Assembly: GCF_000766945.1 (NCBI RefSeq)
Contig: NZ_KN266208.1
Location: 535,615-589,176 of the forward strand
Direction: 5' to 3'
Length of the DNA stretch: 53,562 nt
From: Cellvibrio mixtus subsp. mixtus J3-8
GTDB lineage: Bacteria; Pseudomonadota; Gammaproteobacteria; Pseudomonadales; Cellvibrionaceae
Shown: positions 17,848 to 26,340 of the stretch, piece by piece
Position numbering within the stretch: position 1 is the stretch's first letter
How the letters are laid out: each line of letters opens with the position of its first letter
The notes under the pieces: generated by a model
Seen by the model: only the letters and a program-made list of their open reading frames with translations
What the model was told of the DNA's origin: nothing
Databases searched by the model: none
Translations under genes and position numbers: made by a program

Positions 17848-19385
17848 GGCTCAACTCCTTCAGCTGCGGCACTACTTGCAACAGATGACGATGACTTTTT
17901 CCGGTTCGCACCCAACACCAATGGCAAGGGTTTGATATTGGTAACACACTCTGTTTTTACATCCTTCATTGAACCGCGCTCAATAAACTGGGCGATAATT
18001 TGCGGCACACATCCCTCATATGAAACGCCGTGATTTCCACCAGCGGCCATTAAACGAACTGAATTGGGCAGCCCTTTGGCAACCTGTTCTGCCCAAACGC
18101 CCGGGGTCACCGGATCATGTTTTCCCGATAACAACAGTGCAGGCACTTCGCTGTGAACGGGCTGCCAATAATCTTCCGGCAAACTTGCCTTGGGCCAGAA
18201 ACCGCAAACGGTATCGCGGTCTTTAATTGCATTCAAACCAAAAAATGGTGGCGTAGTCTCCACGTCGGTAGCAGAAATAAAATGCCAATCTTCATTACAT
18301 AACACACTGAAATGCATCGCATCTGCAATATTCATCTTTTGCGATTGCTCCATGGCCAATGAAAATAGAGCCGCTAACAAACGATAATTTTCCTGCTCTG
18401 CTTCGCTAATAGCCTGGGGCAGCAACACAGTTAAATCGCGTGAATACAGCGCATTAAATATGAGCATGGAAAAATTTTTAGCGGTTAAGGTGAGTTGCTC
18501 CTGCTGCTGATAAACCGGATGCTCATAATGAACCACCAACGGAACACCACGTTGATCCAACAACTGTAAACGGGCATAAATATTTTCCGTCTTTTGTAAA
18601 ATATTGCCAAACGCACTTTCACATTCCGGCTGGATCTGGCATTCATGGTTAACGGAGGTTAACGCTGCCAACGAATCCCGCGCTGAAAATTTTGACAATG
18701 CAATTTCTTTGGGAGCAAGACCATCAAGAATAATACTGCGCGTGGATTGCGGATAACGCTTGGCATATTCAAGTGCAACGCGGGTACCGTAGGAAACACC
18801 CCACAGGTTTATCGTTTTATATCCTAAAGCTACGCGTACAGCATCCAGATCCTGCACGGCATGCAGCGTTGTGTAAAAAGGCAAACTTGCTTTATATTTC
18901 TCCGCACACTGCACCATAAATTGTAAATATTTTTCCATTTGGACAGATTCCGGCAATTGCAAATCTGTACCACTTAGCTGTTCACAGCGCAATGGATTGG
19001 ATTTCCCGGTACCGCGTTGGTCCACAAAAATTAAATCGCGGTTTTTGCGTACATCAGCAAAAAAGCCATGAATAAAACTGGCCATTTCAATTGATGACCC
19101 GCCCGGCCCGCCCTGAACTAAAAATAAAGGATCTTGTTGGGCAGCGGGACTAATAGCAGGTAAGCGCAGGATTTCAATATCGATATCTTTGCTCGCCGGA
19201 TCGGCACTGTCTTCTTTTACGGTTAAACGTCCACACTGCGCACCAGAAACAAGTGGCGGCTTACCCGTCTCTACAAATCCCGGGCAAGCCTGCAAAAAAG
19301 ATTGCGGTGTCGCAACTGTTTCTCGTTGTTCGCCACATCCCGCCAGCGCGAACAGGCAACTAATAATTGATAAGCTTTTTTTCAT
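17844..19385 (-). CDS. Alpha/beta-hydrolase lipoprotein, TAP-like (peptidase S33 type)
   Basis: 513 residues. The signal ends FALAGC (Cys17), so the mature enzyme should be lipid anchored outside the cytoplasm. Features of the proline iminopeptidase/tripeptidyl aminopeptidase branch: oxyanion-hole QGGPGGSS (91-98), VDQRGTGKS (121-129), nucleophile elbow GVSYG (Ser198), acid LLSGKHDPVTPG near 430 and catalytic His in GGNHG near 458. The C-terminal TAP-like segment is present. It may trim N-terminal residues from peptides. The tail ends in a serine-rich stretch. It begins 31 bp after the GntR gene and overlaps the ATPase gene by 4 bp, tying a peptidase to an exporter. Confidence 0.9.
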   Translation of the reverse strand: MKKSLSIISCLFALAGCGEQRETVATPQSFLQACPGFVETGKPPLVSGAQCGRLTVKEDSADPASKDIDIEILRLPAISPAAQQDPLFLVQGGPGGSSIEMASFIHGFFADVRKNRDLIFVDQRGTGKSNPLRCEQLSGTDLQLPESVQMEKYLQFMVQCAEKYKASLPFYTTLHAVQDLDAVRVALGYKTINLWGVSYGTRVALEYAKRYPQSTRSIILDGLAPKEIALSKFSARDSLAALTSVNHECQIQPECESAFGNILQKTENIYARLQLLDQRGVPLVVHYEHPVYQQQEQLTLTAKNFSMLIFNALYSRDLTVLLPQAISEAEQENYRLLAALFSLAMEQSQKMNIADAMHFSVLCNEDWHFISATDVETTPPFFGLNAIKDRDTVCGFWPKASLPEDYWQPVHSEVPALLLSGKHDPVTPGVWAEQVAKGLPNSVRLMAAGGNHGVSYEGCVPQIIAQFIERGSMKDVKTECVTNIKPLPLVLGANRKKSSSSVASSAAAEGVEP

Positions 19386-19416
19386 TGCTCAAATCCTTAA
19401 TAATTTTTTCGACCAA

Positions 19417-19791
19417 TTAGCGATTGCCTAATAATTTGCGCAAATTCTCCAGCAATTGTTCATCGGTAATTTCCAATTGGCGCGCTGCCACTACCAACTG
19501 CTCCAGATGAGGTTGCAGGTGGAGTAAACGCGCCTGTTCAGACAGTTGCGATTTTTTTTGTTGGGCAATTTGCATAGGTTTGCCGCGCTGGCGAATTAAT
19601 AAACCTTCAACCTCTAGCAAACTGTACGCTTTTGAAATAGTCATTGGATTAACCGCATGCTCAAGCGCAAGCTCACGCACGGAAGGTAATTCGTCACCCG
19701 CTTGCAATTGCCCTCCTGCAACCATCCGGCGAATTTGCTCAGCTAATTGCCGATAAATAGGTATGCCTGAATTGGGATTAAGGGTGAACAT
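19417..19791 (-). CDS. GntR family transcriptional regulator, YtrA-like
   Basis: 125 residues from the Met preceded by GGAG; the frame is open 15 codons further up. Residues about 1-70 are the winged helix: IPIYRQLAEQIRRMVAGGQL, then the GntR hallmark DELPSVRELALEHAVNPMTISKAYSLLE. Only a short helical dimerisation tail follows, as in the YtrA subfamily, whose members often repress ABC transporter operons. Here it lies between an ABC ATPase with two membrane partners upstream and a hydrolase-ABC exporter downstream, so control of this locus is the likely role (inference). The palindrome at 24636-24667 is a candidate binding site. Confidence 0.92.
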   Translation of the reverse strand: MFTLNPNSGIPIYRQLAEQIRRMVAGGQLQAGDELPSVRELALEHAVNPMTISKAYSLLEVEGLLIRQRGKPMQIAQQKKSQLSEQARLLHLQPHLEQLVVAARQLEITDEQLLENLRKLLGNR

Positions 19792-19863
19792 TCGCGGCTC
19801 CGTTGATGAAGCGAAGACTGAACACACTCGCAACATGCCAATACTGTTGTTGTGTGCTACCCA

Positions 19864-21264
19864 TTACACCATCCTCACTAAATCCATGCGGGAAAAGTCC
19901 GCACGCACAGACGAATAAAGCAGTACTAACAACATTAATGGTGGAAGCCAGATCCAGGCGGCTGTGATCCCCGCCCAATTAAACGGCAGTGGAAATAAAA
20001 GCCCGGTTGCAATAAACAAGACCATCCAGAGCAATACGGTAAACCCGCAAACCCAATTGCACCACGGCAAGCTGCCTTGGGTTCGCTGGTAAATCCACAA
20101 CACCAGAAAAAAACTGACGGCATTAATTAGCAGAATAAACACCACTGCATACAGCCAAATTTCAACCCCGTGCCATTGCCCCCAAATGAATTCAATCGCT
20201 AATGCGAGGCTAATATTGACTAGCGTCCAGATACCTATTTCGCGCGCATAAAGTTTCCATGCAACACTTAATAAATGCTGGCGCCCGCCCGGACAACAAA
20301 GCCAAACATTGCGCAGATTAAGCGCAAAATTAATTGCCATTCCGTGTGCGACTGTAGCCGCCATAAACATCACAAATAAAATCAGCGCGTACTGCATGAA
20401 AGCAGCAAAATCTTTCTCCCCCATCAACAAATGTGCTGGAATGGGTGCAACCAAAAAAAAGGCGCTCGCAACCAGCAGCCTTTGCCGGCGAGAATGCCAA
20501 CCGTCAGGAGCACCGAAAAATCGTGAACCTAACCAGGTGTCCGCCTTGCCGGAGCGGAAAAGAAAGCCTGCTTGTTTTGCAACGGCAAGCTGTTGCGCAT
20601 CATTAATAACCGCAACCATTGAGTTGGGCAGGTATTTTTTTGGCTGCCACACCAACCACCAACGCGAAAATAAAAACCAGCTCGCCAACCAACCCAATAA
20701 CAGCAACAAAGGATTTTGCATTGCCAGCCAGTAACCAAACTGCAACCACACCCAAGCCAATATGAAAATAACCCCCTGCCCATTTGGCCAACGACTACAG
20801 ACCAAAACACACAACTGGAGCAATAGTGATACCAGCAGCCAAATCACCAAAGGCAAGGATTGGATAGCACTTAATTCCTGGCTAAAACTCAACACCCCAT
20901 ACAGTACGCCATTAATCAATGAGGCAAGTACCAACAAACAAATAAGTAATGTATGGCGAGTATTGCCTAATAAACCCACAGGGCGACTACTCGCTAAAGC
21001 AATGAACTGATTCGGTATTAGCGTCAAAAAAATAAAAGTCATTAACACTGTGATCGCAATAGCGAGCACAATCAAAAAATCCCATGCATACAATTGCTCC
21101 AGTATCCAACCAGTTCCCCAGAGGACAACAATTAAAACCACCGTCCAGCGCAAAATCCTGAGCGGGAAAAGCAATTTAAAAAAAAGTAACGCATAGCGAA
21201 AACCAGCTAGCAGCGATAACACTAGCAATCGGGGGCCTTGATTATTAAGCGGCAAATTATTCAT
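19864..21264 (-). CDS. Polytopic membrane protein B of an ABC system
   Basis: 466 residues and about ten to twelve hydrophobic segments, no known family recognised. It shares with its neighbour an internal motif of the form WLGSRxxGAxDGWxxRxxRxL (here WLGSRFFGAPDGWHSRRQRL, near 245), FALNLRNVWL, and a WIYQRTQGSLPWCNWVC segment, so the two are tandem duplicates. Its start overlaps the stop of the neighbour by 4 bp. Position directly after an ABC ATPase suggests it is a permease subunit, though it lacks an obvious ABC-2 signature. It ends 72 bp before the GntR gene. Confidence 0.82.
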   Translation of the reverse strand: MNNLPLNNQGPRLLVLSLLAGFRYALLFFKLLFPLRILRWTVVLIVVLWGTGWILEQLYAWDFLIVLAIAITVLMTFIFLTLIPNQFIALASSRPVGLLGNTRHTLLICLLVLASLINGVLYGVLSFSQELSAIQSLPLVIWLLVSLLLQLCVLVCSRWPNGQGVIFILAWVWLQFGYWLAMQNPLLLLLGWLASWFLFSRWWLVWQPKKYLPNSMVAVINDAQQLAVAKQAGFLFRSGKADTWLGSRFFGAPDGWHSRRQRLLVASAFFLVAPIPAHLLMGEKDFAAFMQYALILFVMFMAATVAHGMAINFALNLRNVWLCCPGGRQHLLSVAWKLYAREIGIWTLVNISLALAIEFIWGQWHGVEIWLYAVVFILLINAVSFFLVLWIYQRTQGSLPWCNWVCGFTVLLWMVLFIATGLLFPLPFNWAGITAAWIWLPPLMLLVLLYSSVRADFSRMDLVRMV

Positions 21265-22739
21265 CTACTGCCTCCCGCAAAATTCACCCGACAAAAACCC
21301 GAACGTACCCGCTCTTGAAGAAATACCAGCAAGATTAACTCTGGTACCACAATCCATAAGGGAGAAACGTTCTGCCAACCAAAAGGTAATGTTGCTAAAA
21401 AGCCAGTGGCAAAAGACATGAACAGCCAACATAGCACCATTCCGAAACACACCAGATTGCACCAGAAAAGACTGGCGGAGGTACGCTGATAAACCCACCA
21501 ATAAACGTGAAAGGCGAGCGATTGCAGGAGGAAAACCGAAACCAAGAAATAAAGCCAGGATTCAGCGCCGCGCTGCGCCTCCCAGAGCCAATCCAAATTG
21601 AATGCCACCGCACTGAAAAAGAGCGTAAACGGCACCACATCCAGCCAGAATTTTTTTTGCAACAACGAATAAAATTCGCTCCGGTCACCCGCGCTATACA
21701 ACCATATGCGACGGAGATTAAACGCTTGATTTGCCAACACGCCAAGCGCAACCGTCGCACTTGAAATTAACAATATCGTATGCACCAGACCTTTAAACTG
21801 TGCATCATCCATAATCAAAAAGGCGGGAATAAACCCCAAAGGAGTAAAGATAAGAACCGAGAGCATACGCCGACCACGGACACCCCAACCATCGGCAGCG
21901 CCTAGCAAGCGAGAACCTAACCAGCTGTGCGCAGTACCCGTATGAAACCAGGAATTGCCGCGCTGTGTTAATGATATTTTTTGGTGCGCCGCCAAGCCGA
22001 TAAAAAATATATTTACTTTATATTTTTCCGGCATCCAATTGATCCACCAATACGCAAACGCCATCCAACTTAACAGCAACACACTTGCCAATAGTAAAGG
22101 ATTCCATAATTCAAGCAGGGAAACCACATCATCCAGGATTAAATAAAATACCAGCAGGAACAGATGAGCTCCCGACCAGCGATAAGAGAACCACACACTG
22201 GCTTGTAAAAACAAAGAAGTTGTCAGCCAGACACCCAGCAACATTAGTGGGGAATAGCGATTTAATGTGGACAAATCCCACAACCAGCACATCATCAGGC
22301 TAGTACCAAGGCTGAACATCAATAAAAAAACCAATAATAAGTTACGCGCATTTCCCAGAAAAATAGTGGTGCGGCTAGAGGCCAGAGCGACCATCTGCAT
22401 TGGAATTGTTAATGCACAAAGCAATGCCAGATTGATAAATGTAATCACCGCTATAATTGCTGCCAGTTCTGATCTGGCATTCGCTGTTATTGCAGATGCC
22501 GCACATGCAATCACTAACAGCGCTAACACAATGCAACGCAGAATGGTTGACGGGAATAACAATCTGAACAATACCCTGCCCTTGCTGGCATATACACCAA
22601 ATCCACTCATTGACTCAGCCCCTAACAGAATGTCCTTAAAAAATTTTAATAACACCTCGTGCACCAGATTTATTTTTTTCAATCGCCAAATAAATCGGTT
22701 AACACACAGATGCTCCGATCCATGCAGGACTTTACTCAT
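21261..22739 (-). CDS. Polytopic membrane protein A of an ABC system
   Basis: 492 residues as given. The ATG overlaps the stop of the ABC ATPase gene (ATGA), a common coupled start, but the first 43 residues are not present in the paralogue; Met44 (first base 22610, AGGGG 8 nt upstream) begins the part that aligns (RVLFRLLFPSTILR against LLFFKLLFPLRILR in the partner). It has about ten to twelve membrane segments, the shared motif WLGSRLLGAADGWGVRGRRM, FNLRRIWL and WVYQRTSASLFWCNLVC. Likely forms a heteromeric permease with the downstream paralogue (inference). The family is unknown to me. Confidence 0.82.
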   Translation of the reverse strand: MSKVLHGSEHLCVNRFIWRLKKINLVHEVLLKFFKDILLGAESMSGFGVYASKGRVLFRLLFPSTILRCIVLALLVIACAASAITANARSELAAIIAVITFINLALLCALTIPMQMVALASSRTTIFLGNARNLLLVFLLMFSLGTSLMMCWLWDLSTLNRYSPLMLLGVWLTTSLFLQASVWFSYRWSGAHLFLLVFYLILDDVVSLLELWNPLLLASVLLLSWMAFAYWWINWMPEKYKVNIFFIGLAAHQKISLTQRGNSWFHTGTAHSWLGSRLLGAADGWGVRGRRMLSVLIFTPLGFIPAFLIMDDAQFKGLVHTILLISSATVALGVLANQAFNLRRIWLYSAGDRSEFYSLLQKKFWLDVVPFTLFFSAVAFNLDWLWEAQRGAESWLYFLVSVFLLQSLAFHVYWWVYQRTSASLFWCNLVCFGMVLCWLFMSFATGFLATLPFGWQNVSPLWIVVPELILLVFLQERVRSGFCRVNFAGGSR

Positions 22740-23611
22740 TGATTCAGTTCCAGAAAAATATCTTCTAACCCCAAATATTCCACCTGAACCTGCGCATCAA
22801 ATTCCTGCTCGAGCTGCTGCACCATCTCCTCTTTCCAATGATCAAACGTAAGTTGGGTTTGGTGACCGCTATTTTTTTGCCTGATTAAATTTGGCCAATT
22901 AATTTTTAGACTAACCGGTTGGCTAAAACTGAGCGTAACACGAACGAAAGATTCCTTAAGCTCATCGAGCCCACCTTGATAAGCTAACGAACCATCGCGC
23001 AGCATCCACACTTGATTGGCAACGCGCTCCACGTCGCTGACGATATGCGTGGAAAAAATAACGGCCCGATTTTCATCAGCGGCAATTTCAATGAGCTGCT
23101 GCAAAAACTGACGGCGGGCAATAGGATCGAGACTCGCTACCGGCTCGTCCAGAATTAATAATGCCGGTTCGTGGGCCATTGCCAACAGAATGGATAATTT
23201 TTGCCGCTGGCCAATCGACATTTTGCCGACACTAACATCCATCGGAATTAACCATTCCGCAATTAAACGATCAGCCAACGCCTGGTTCCAGTTTTTGCGA
23301 AAGGATTTAAACAACTCCAGATGGTCGCGACCATTTAAGCCTGCCAGCAATTCATCTTGTTGAGGAACAAAACCCAGGCGCTGTTTTATATCGCTATCAA
23401 TATTGGTTGCGTTGATATTCCACAATTTTGCTTCACCCGCCGAGGGAAAACCAAACCCCAACATGGTTTCCAGCAAAGTAGTTTTACCTGCACCATTTTT
23501 ACCGAGCAGTGCAATTACCTGACCGGGAGTTACCACTGCAGTAATGCCATTTAAAATACTTACGCCACCCAGCTTGCGCTGCAAGCCATTCAGTGAAATA
23601 AAAGTTTGCAT
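22736..23611 (-). CDS. ABC transporter ATP-binding protein
   Basis: 291 residues. Walker A LLGKNGAGKTTL (36-47), a variant signature MSIGQRQKLS, Walker B LLILDEPVASLDP and the H-loop FSTHI are all present, so it should hydrolyse ATP. A C-terminal part of about 70 residues (VRVTLSFSQPVSLKINW onward) resembles the extra domain often seen in YtrB/CcmA-like exporter ATPases. It partners the two paralogous membrane proteins that follow with 4-bp overlaps. CAGGGA precedes the ATG. The TraB/GumN gene ends 71 bp upstream. Confidence 0.92.
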   Translation of the reverse strand: MQTFISLNGLQRKLGGVSILNGITAVVTPGQVIALLGKNGAGKTTLLETMLGFGFPSAGEAKLWNINATNIDSDIKQRLGFVPQQDELLAGLNGRDHLELFKSFRKNWNQALADRLIAEWLIPMDVSVGKMSIGQRQKLSILLAMAHEPALLILDEPVASLDPIARRQFLQQLIEIAADENRAVIFSTHIVSDVERVANQVWMLRDGSLAYQGGLDELKESFVRVTLSFSQPVSLKINWPNLIRQKNSGHQTQLTFDHWKEEMVQQLEQEFDAQVQVEYLGLEDIFLELNQ

Positions 23612-23682
23612 AAAAATTCCCTGGATAAAGACATACTGCGAGCACAGCGAATGACAGTGCCCTGGAATGATACGAGAAAAAA

Positions 23683-24561
23683 TTATTTTGTTAATTGATA
23701 TGGCTTAATGTGATAGCCACGTGCTTTTAGCCGCGCAAGTAAACCCTGGTCGCCCGATAAGTGCAGTGCGCCCACTAACACTAATTCAGTTTCTTTCGTG
23801 GTGATCAATGTTTCAATTTTGGGTAGCCACTCCTGATTGCGATCGACTAGTAACCGCTGATAAACCTCCGGTGTTTCCTTGCGCATATCAGTAGCCAATT
23901 CTTTATCCAACTTTTCCAATTCACCCACGCGCCAATATTTCAGTGCTACGTTTAAGGCTTTATCCATTTTTTTTACGTCGCGCAACGCCGATGAAATCAC
24001 CTGGTTCGCATCCAGGTCAGTGAGCGCTTTCATATGCTGTAAAACATCACCTATCGATTCCAATTCCTGGATCGGCTTTTGGTGGAGATTAGCTTTTTGG
24101 AAAAAATACATATCCACACCTTGCCCCAGTCCATAACCGCGTTTTTGCATCTCAGCAATTGAAATAGTGAGGCTGACAAACATCGCTTTGAACGTGCTCA
24201 TTTGGTCGAGCGGAAATTGGTTTTTAGCGGCATAGGATTGCAACTCTTGCCAAAGTTCTGGTTGCAGGTCCTGCGCCAGGTTTTTTCCGCCGCTGTACAT
24301 AAACGTTTGCGCAAATTGTTGCCCGAATTCCGGTGAGTTGGATTTTTTTGGATCAGTTTCCAATACCAGAACCTGTGATTTTTCATACGCCTGCTCAAAT
24401 TCCGCAGGGAGTGGATAATCACTATTGCGCAAAACATGGATGGTGCCGCCAAGATAAATTTTCTGGCCACCTTTGGAAACTTCATAAAGACTGGTTTCGG
24501 CAAATACCGATGCGGAACATAACAATATAACCGCAATTATCAGACGGCCAGGATGCGACAT
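23683..24561 (-). CDS. TraB/GumN family protein
   Basis: 292 residues. A signal peptide (LIIAVILLCSASVFA) then a TraB domain over the whole mature chain: first conserved motif YLGGTIHVLR (GxxH at about 39-43), an acidic stretch VLVLETDPKK, and the C-terminal motif LVLVGALHLSGDQGLLARLKARGY with the second conserved His. Homologous eukaryotic Tiki proteins are metalloproteases acting on peptides; bacterial GumN-like members have unclear roles but keep the GxxH residues, as here. It has AGGGA before the ATG and is the first gene of the minus-strand cluster reaching to 15063. Confidence 0.9.
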   Translation of the reverse strand: MSHPGRLIIAVILLCSASVFAETSLYEVSKGGQKIYLGGTIHVLRNSDYPLPAEFEQAYEKSQVLVLETDPKKSNSPEFGQQFAQTFMYSGGKNLAQDLQPELWQELQSYAAKNQFPLDQMSTFKAMFVSLTISIAEMQKRGYGLGQGVDMYFFQKANLHQKPIQELESIGDVLQHMKALTDLDANQVISSALRDVKKMDKALNVALKYWRVGELEKLDKELATDMRKETPEVYQRLLVDRNQEWLPKIETLITTKETELVLVGALHLSGDQGLLARLKARGYHIKPYQLTK

Positions 24562-24635
24562 AGTGATATCCCTTTATGTGTAAAATTGGTTTTTATATAA
24601 ATCAGCATTGGCTACTTTGGATTCATTCCAACCAC

Positions 24636-24667
24636 CCAATGTGTATTAATATACTAATACACATTGG
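24636..24667. promoter_or_regulatory. Palindromic operator candidate before the TraB-ABC-GntR cluster
   Basis: CCAATGTGTATTA (24636-24648) and TAATACACATTGG (24655-24667) are perfect 13-bp inverted repeats with a 6-bp AT spacer. The centre carries TATATT-like sequence on the minus strand, so it could overlap a -10 element. It lies 75-106 bp upstream of the TraB/GumN gene and about 240 bp upstream of the divergent CAP gene. The size and AT-rich centre suit a dimeric winged-helix repressor such as the YtrA-like GntR encoded in the cluster (inference). No second copy is seen in the window. The rest of 24562-24907 holds no gene I can support. Confidence 0.65.
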
Positions 24668-24907
24668 TTCTCCTGGATAGCCCCTGACCTATAACAACCG
24701 TTGAATGATTCCAATCCATTAAATAGCGTGCTGATAGTTTCTATTTATATAGGCGCACACTCATCTTTTGCGCCTGTCTAACACGAGAGTGTTATCGATC
24801 TGAAATGTGCTAATGATCGTCATCTGAAGGGAGTCAAATTGGTAGACTTTCTTGCCAATACTTGCGGTTGTTATTCAGCCTTACCCAATGATGCGGAGGT
24901 ACTTATC

Positions 24908-26185
24908 ATGTCGCATATCTGGCGCATGCCCCTGATAATCGTATTAACACTAATAATAGCCTCCTGTGGTGGCAGCTCTGGTGGCGGCTCACCAACCCCC
25001 TTCCAATCATCAAATTCAATATTATCTAGCGCAGTAACCAGTTCTATAACCAGCACGAATAGCTCTTCCACAACACAATTGGCGCAACCACAAAACGTTA
25101 AGGTTATTCCGGGAAATGCTTCCGCAACACTCAGTTGGAGCCCTGTCGCTAATGCCAGTGGATATCACATTTATTACGCAACCCAGGCCAATATCATTGC
25201 CAGCAACATCAGCGCATTTAAAAATGGGACTTGGGTTAAAAATGTCTCATCACCTTACGTCATTGCTAATTTGCAAAATGGCGAAACCTATTATTTTGTT
25301 GTCACAGCGATAAATGACAATCAAGAAAGTCCGCAAAGTATTGAGTTAATTACCACACCCACCTCAGTAGATTTAAGCACGCAGCCGACCGCACAAGAAG
25401 TATATGTTCTTGAGTTAGTTAATCGAGCCCGTTTTGATCCGGCCGCTGAAGCGGCGCGATACGGTATAGGTTTAAATGATGGAATCAGTGGCTCCACTAT
25501 TTCAGCCGCTAGAAAATCTCCACTCGCACCCAATTTATTATTAACGGATTCTGCGCGTACGCATTCGCAATGGATGTTGGATGTAGATACTTTTTCCCAC
25601 ACCGGTGCAAACAACAGCACGCCGGGAGATCGTATGGCAGCAGCTGGATATGTATTTACGGGCCAGTGGGCGAATGGCGAAAATATCGCGCAAGCAGGAA
25701 CAACAGCATCCGGTATCGATTTAACTGAATATGCAGCCAGGCACCACGAAGGGCTTTTTAAATCACCGGGGCATCGCCAAAATATTCTAAGCACCAATTT
25801 CCGCGAGCTAGGTGTAGGCCAAAAGCAAGGATACTTTTTTAACAATGGCACCAATTATTTATCGTCAATGCTTACACAAAATTTTGCGAGTACCGGTAGC
25901 AATTATTTTATTACCGGCGTGATTTACAACGACCTTAATGGCAATGAATTTTATAATCCAGGAGAAGGTATTTCCGGAGCCACAGTACGCGTTAATGGCA
26001 AGGCCTATAGCGCATATTCAACCGGCGCCTACAGTATTCCCGTTAGCAATGGCAATTATGAACTGGTGATATCAGCCGACAGCTTGCAATTTGATACGAT
26101 ATATAACGTCCAGGTTAACGGCGGAAATGTGAAGGTTGATTTAATTAAAAGCGGTAATGCGATTGATGTGGTTAGTTGGAAATAA
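24908..26185 (+). CDS. CAP-domain (SCP/PR1-like) lipoprotein with an Fn3 domain
   Basis: About 425 residues from the Met after GGAGG. The N-terminus is a lipoprotein signal, IIVLTLIIASC, followed by glycine/serine-rich linker. Domain order: a fibronectin type III-like domain (PQNVKVIPGNASATLSWSPV to about residue 125), a CAP domain (about 140-300: LELVNRARFDP, HSQWMLDVDTFSHTG, GENIAQ, HHEGLFKSPGHRQNIL) and a C-terminal beta-sandwich of the SdrD/carboxypeptidase-regulatory type (VIYNDLNGNEFYNPGEGISGATVRV split over about 335-360). The CAP histidines and glutamate pattern is kept. Probably surface attached; the ligand is unknown. It ends before a strong terminator. Confidence 0.88.
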   Translation: MSHIWRMPLIIVLTLIIASCGGSSGGGSPTPFQSSNSILSSAVTSSITSTNSSSTTQLAQPQNVKVIPGNASATLSWSPVANASGYHIYYATQANIIASNISAFKNGTWVKNVSSPYVIANLQNGETYYFVVTAINDNQESPQSIELITTPTSVDLSTQPTAQEVYVLELVNRARFDPAAEAARYGIGLNDGISGSTISAARKSPLAPNLLLTDSARTHSQWMLDVDTFSHTGANNSTPGDRMAAAGYVFTGQWANGENIAQAGTTASGIDLTEYAARHHEGLFKSPGHRQNILSTNFRELGVGQKQGYFFNNGTNYLSSMLTQNFASTGSNYFITGVIYNDLNGNEFYNPGEGISGATVRVNGKAYSAYSTGAYSIPVSNGNYELVISADSLQFDTIYNVQVNGGNVKVDLIKSGNAIDVVSWK

Positions 26186-26291
26186 CCTGGCAAATATCAC
26201 TTCACCAGCATTATCTCGATGCTTGCAATATGGGAGGAGCCCTATCCGGGATTGTTATTTTCATTCATTTAATTCCTTTTAGAAGGTTCAA

Positions 26292-26321
26292 CAAAAACGC
26301 CCGCAAATGCGGGCGTTTTTG
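26292..26321. terminator. Bidirectional intrinsic terminator between the CAP gene and pnp
   Basis: A perfect 13-bp stem, CAAAAACGCCCGC with GCGGGCGTTTTTG, and a 4-nt loop, with five-residue A/T tails inside the stem ends. It serves the plus-strand CAP gene and the minus-strand pnp gene, which converge here. Confidence 0.93.
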
Positions 26322-26340
26322 TTACGGAAGCCGTGAAAAA

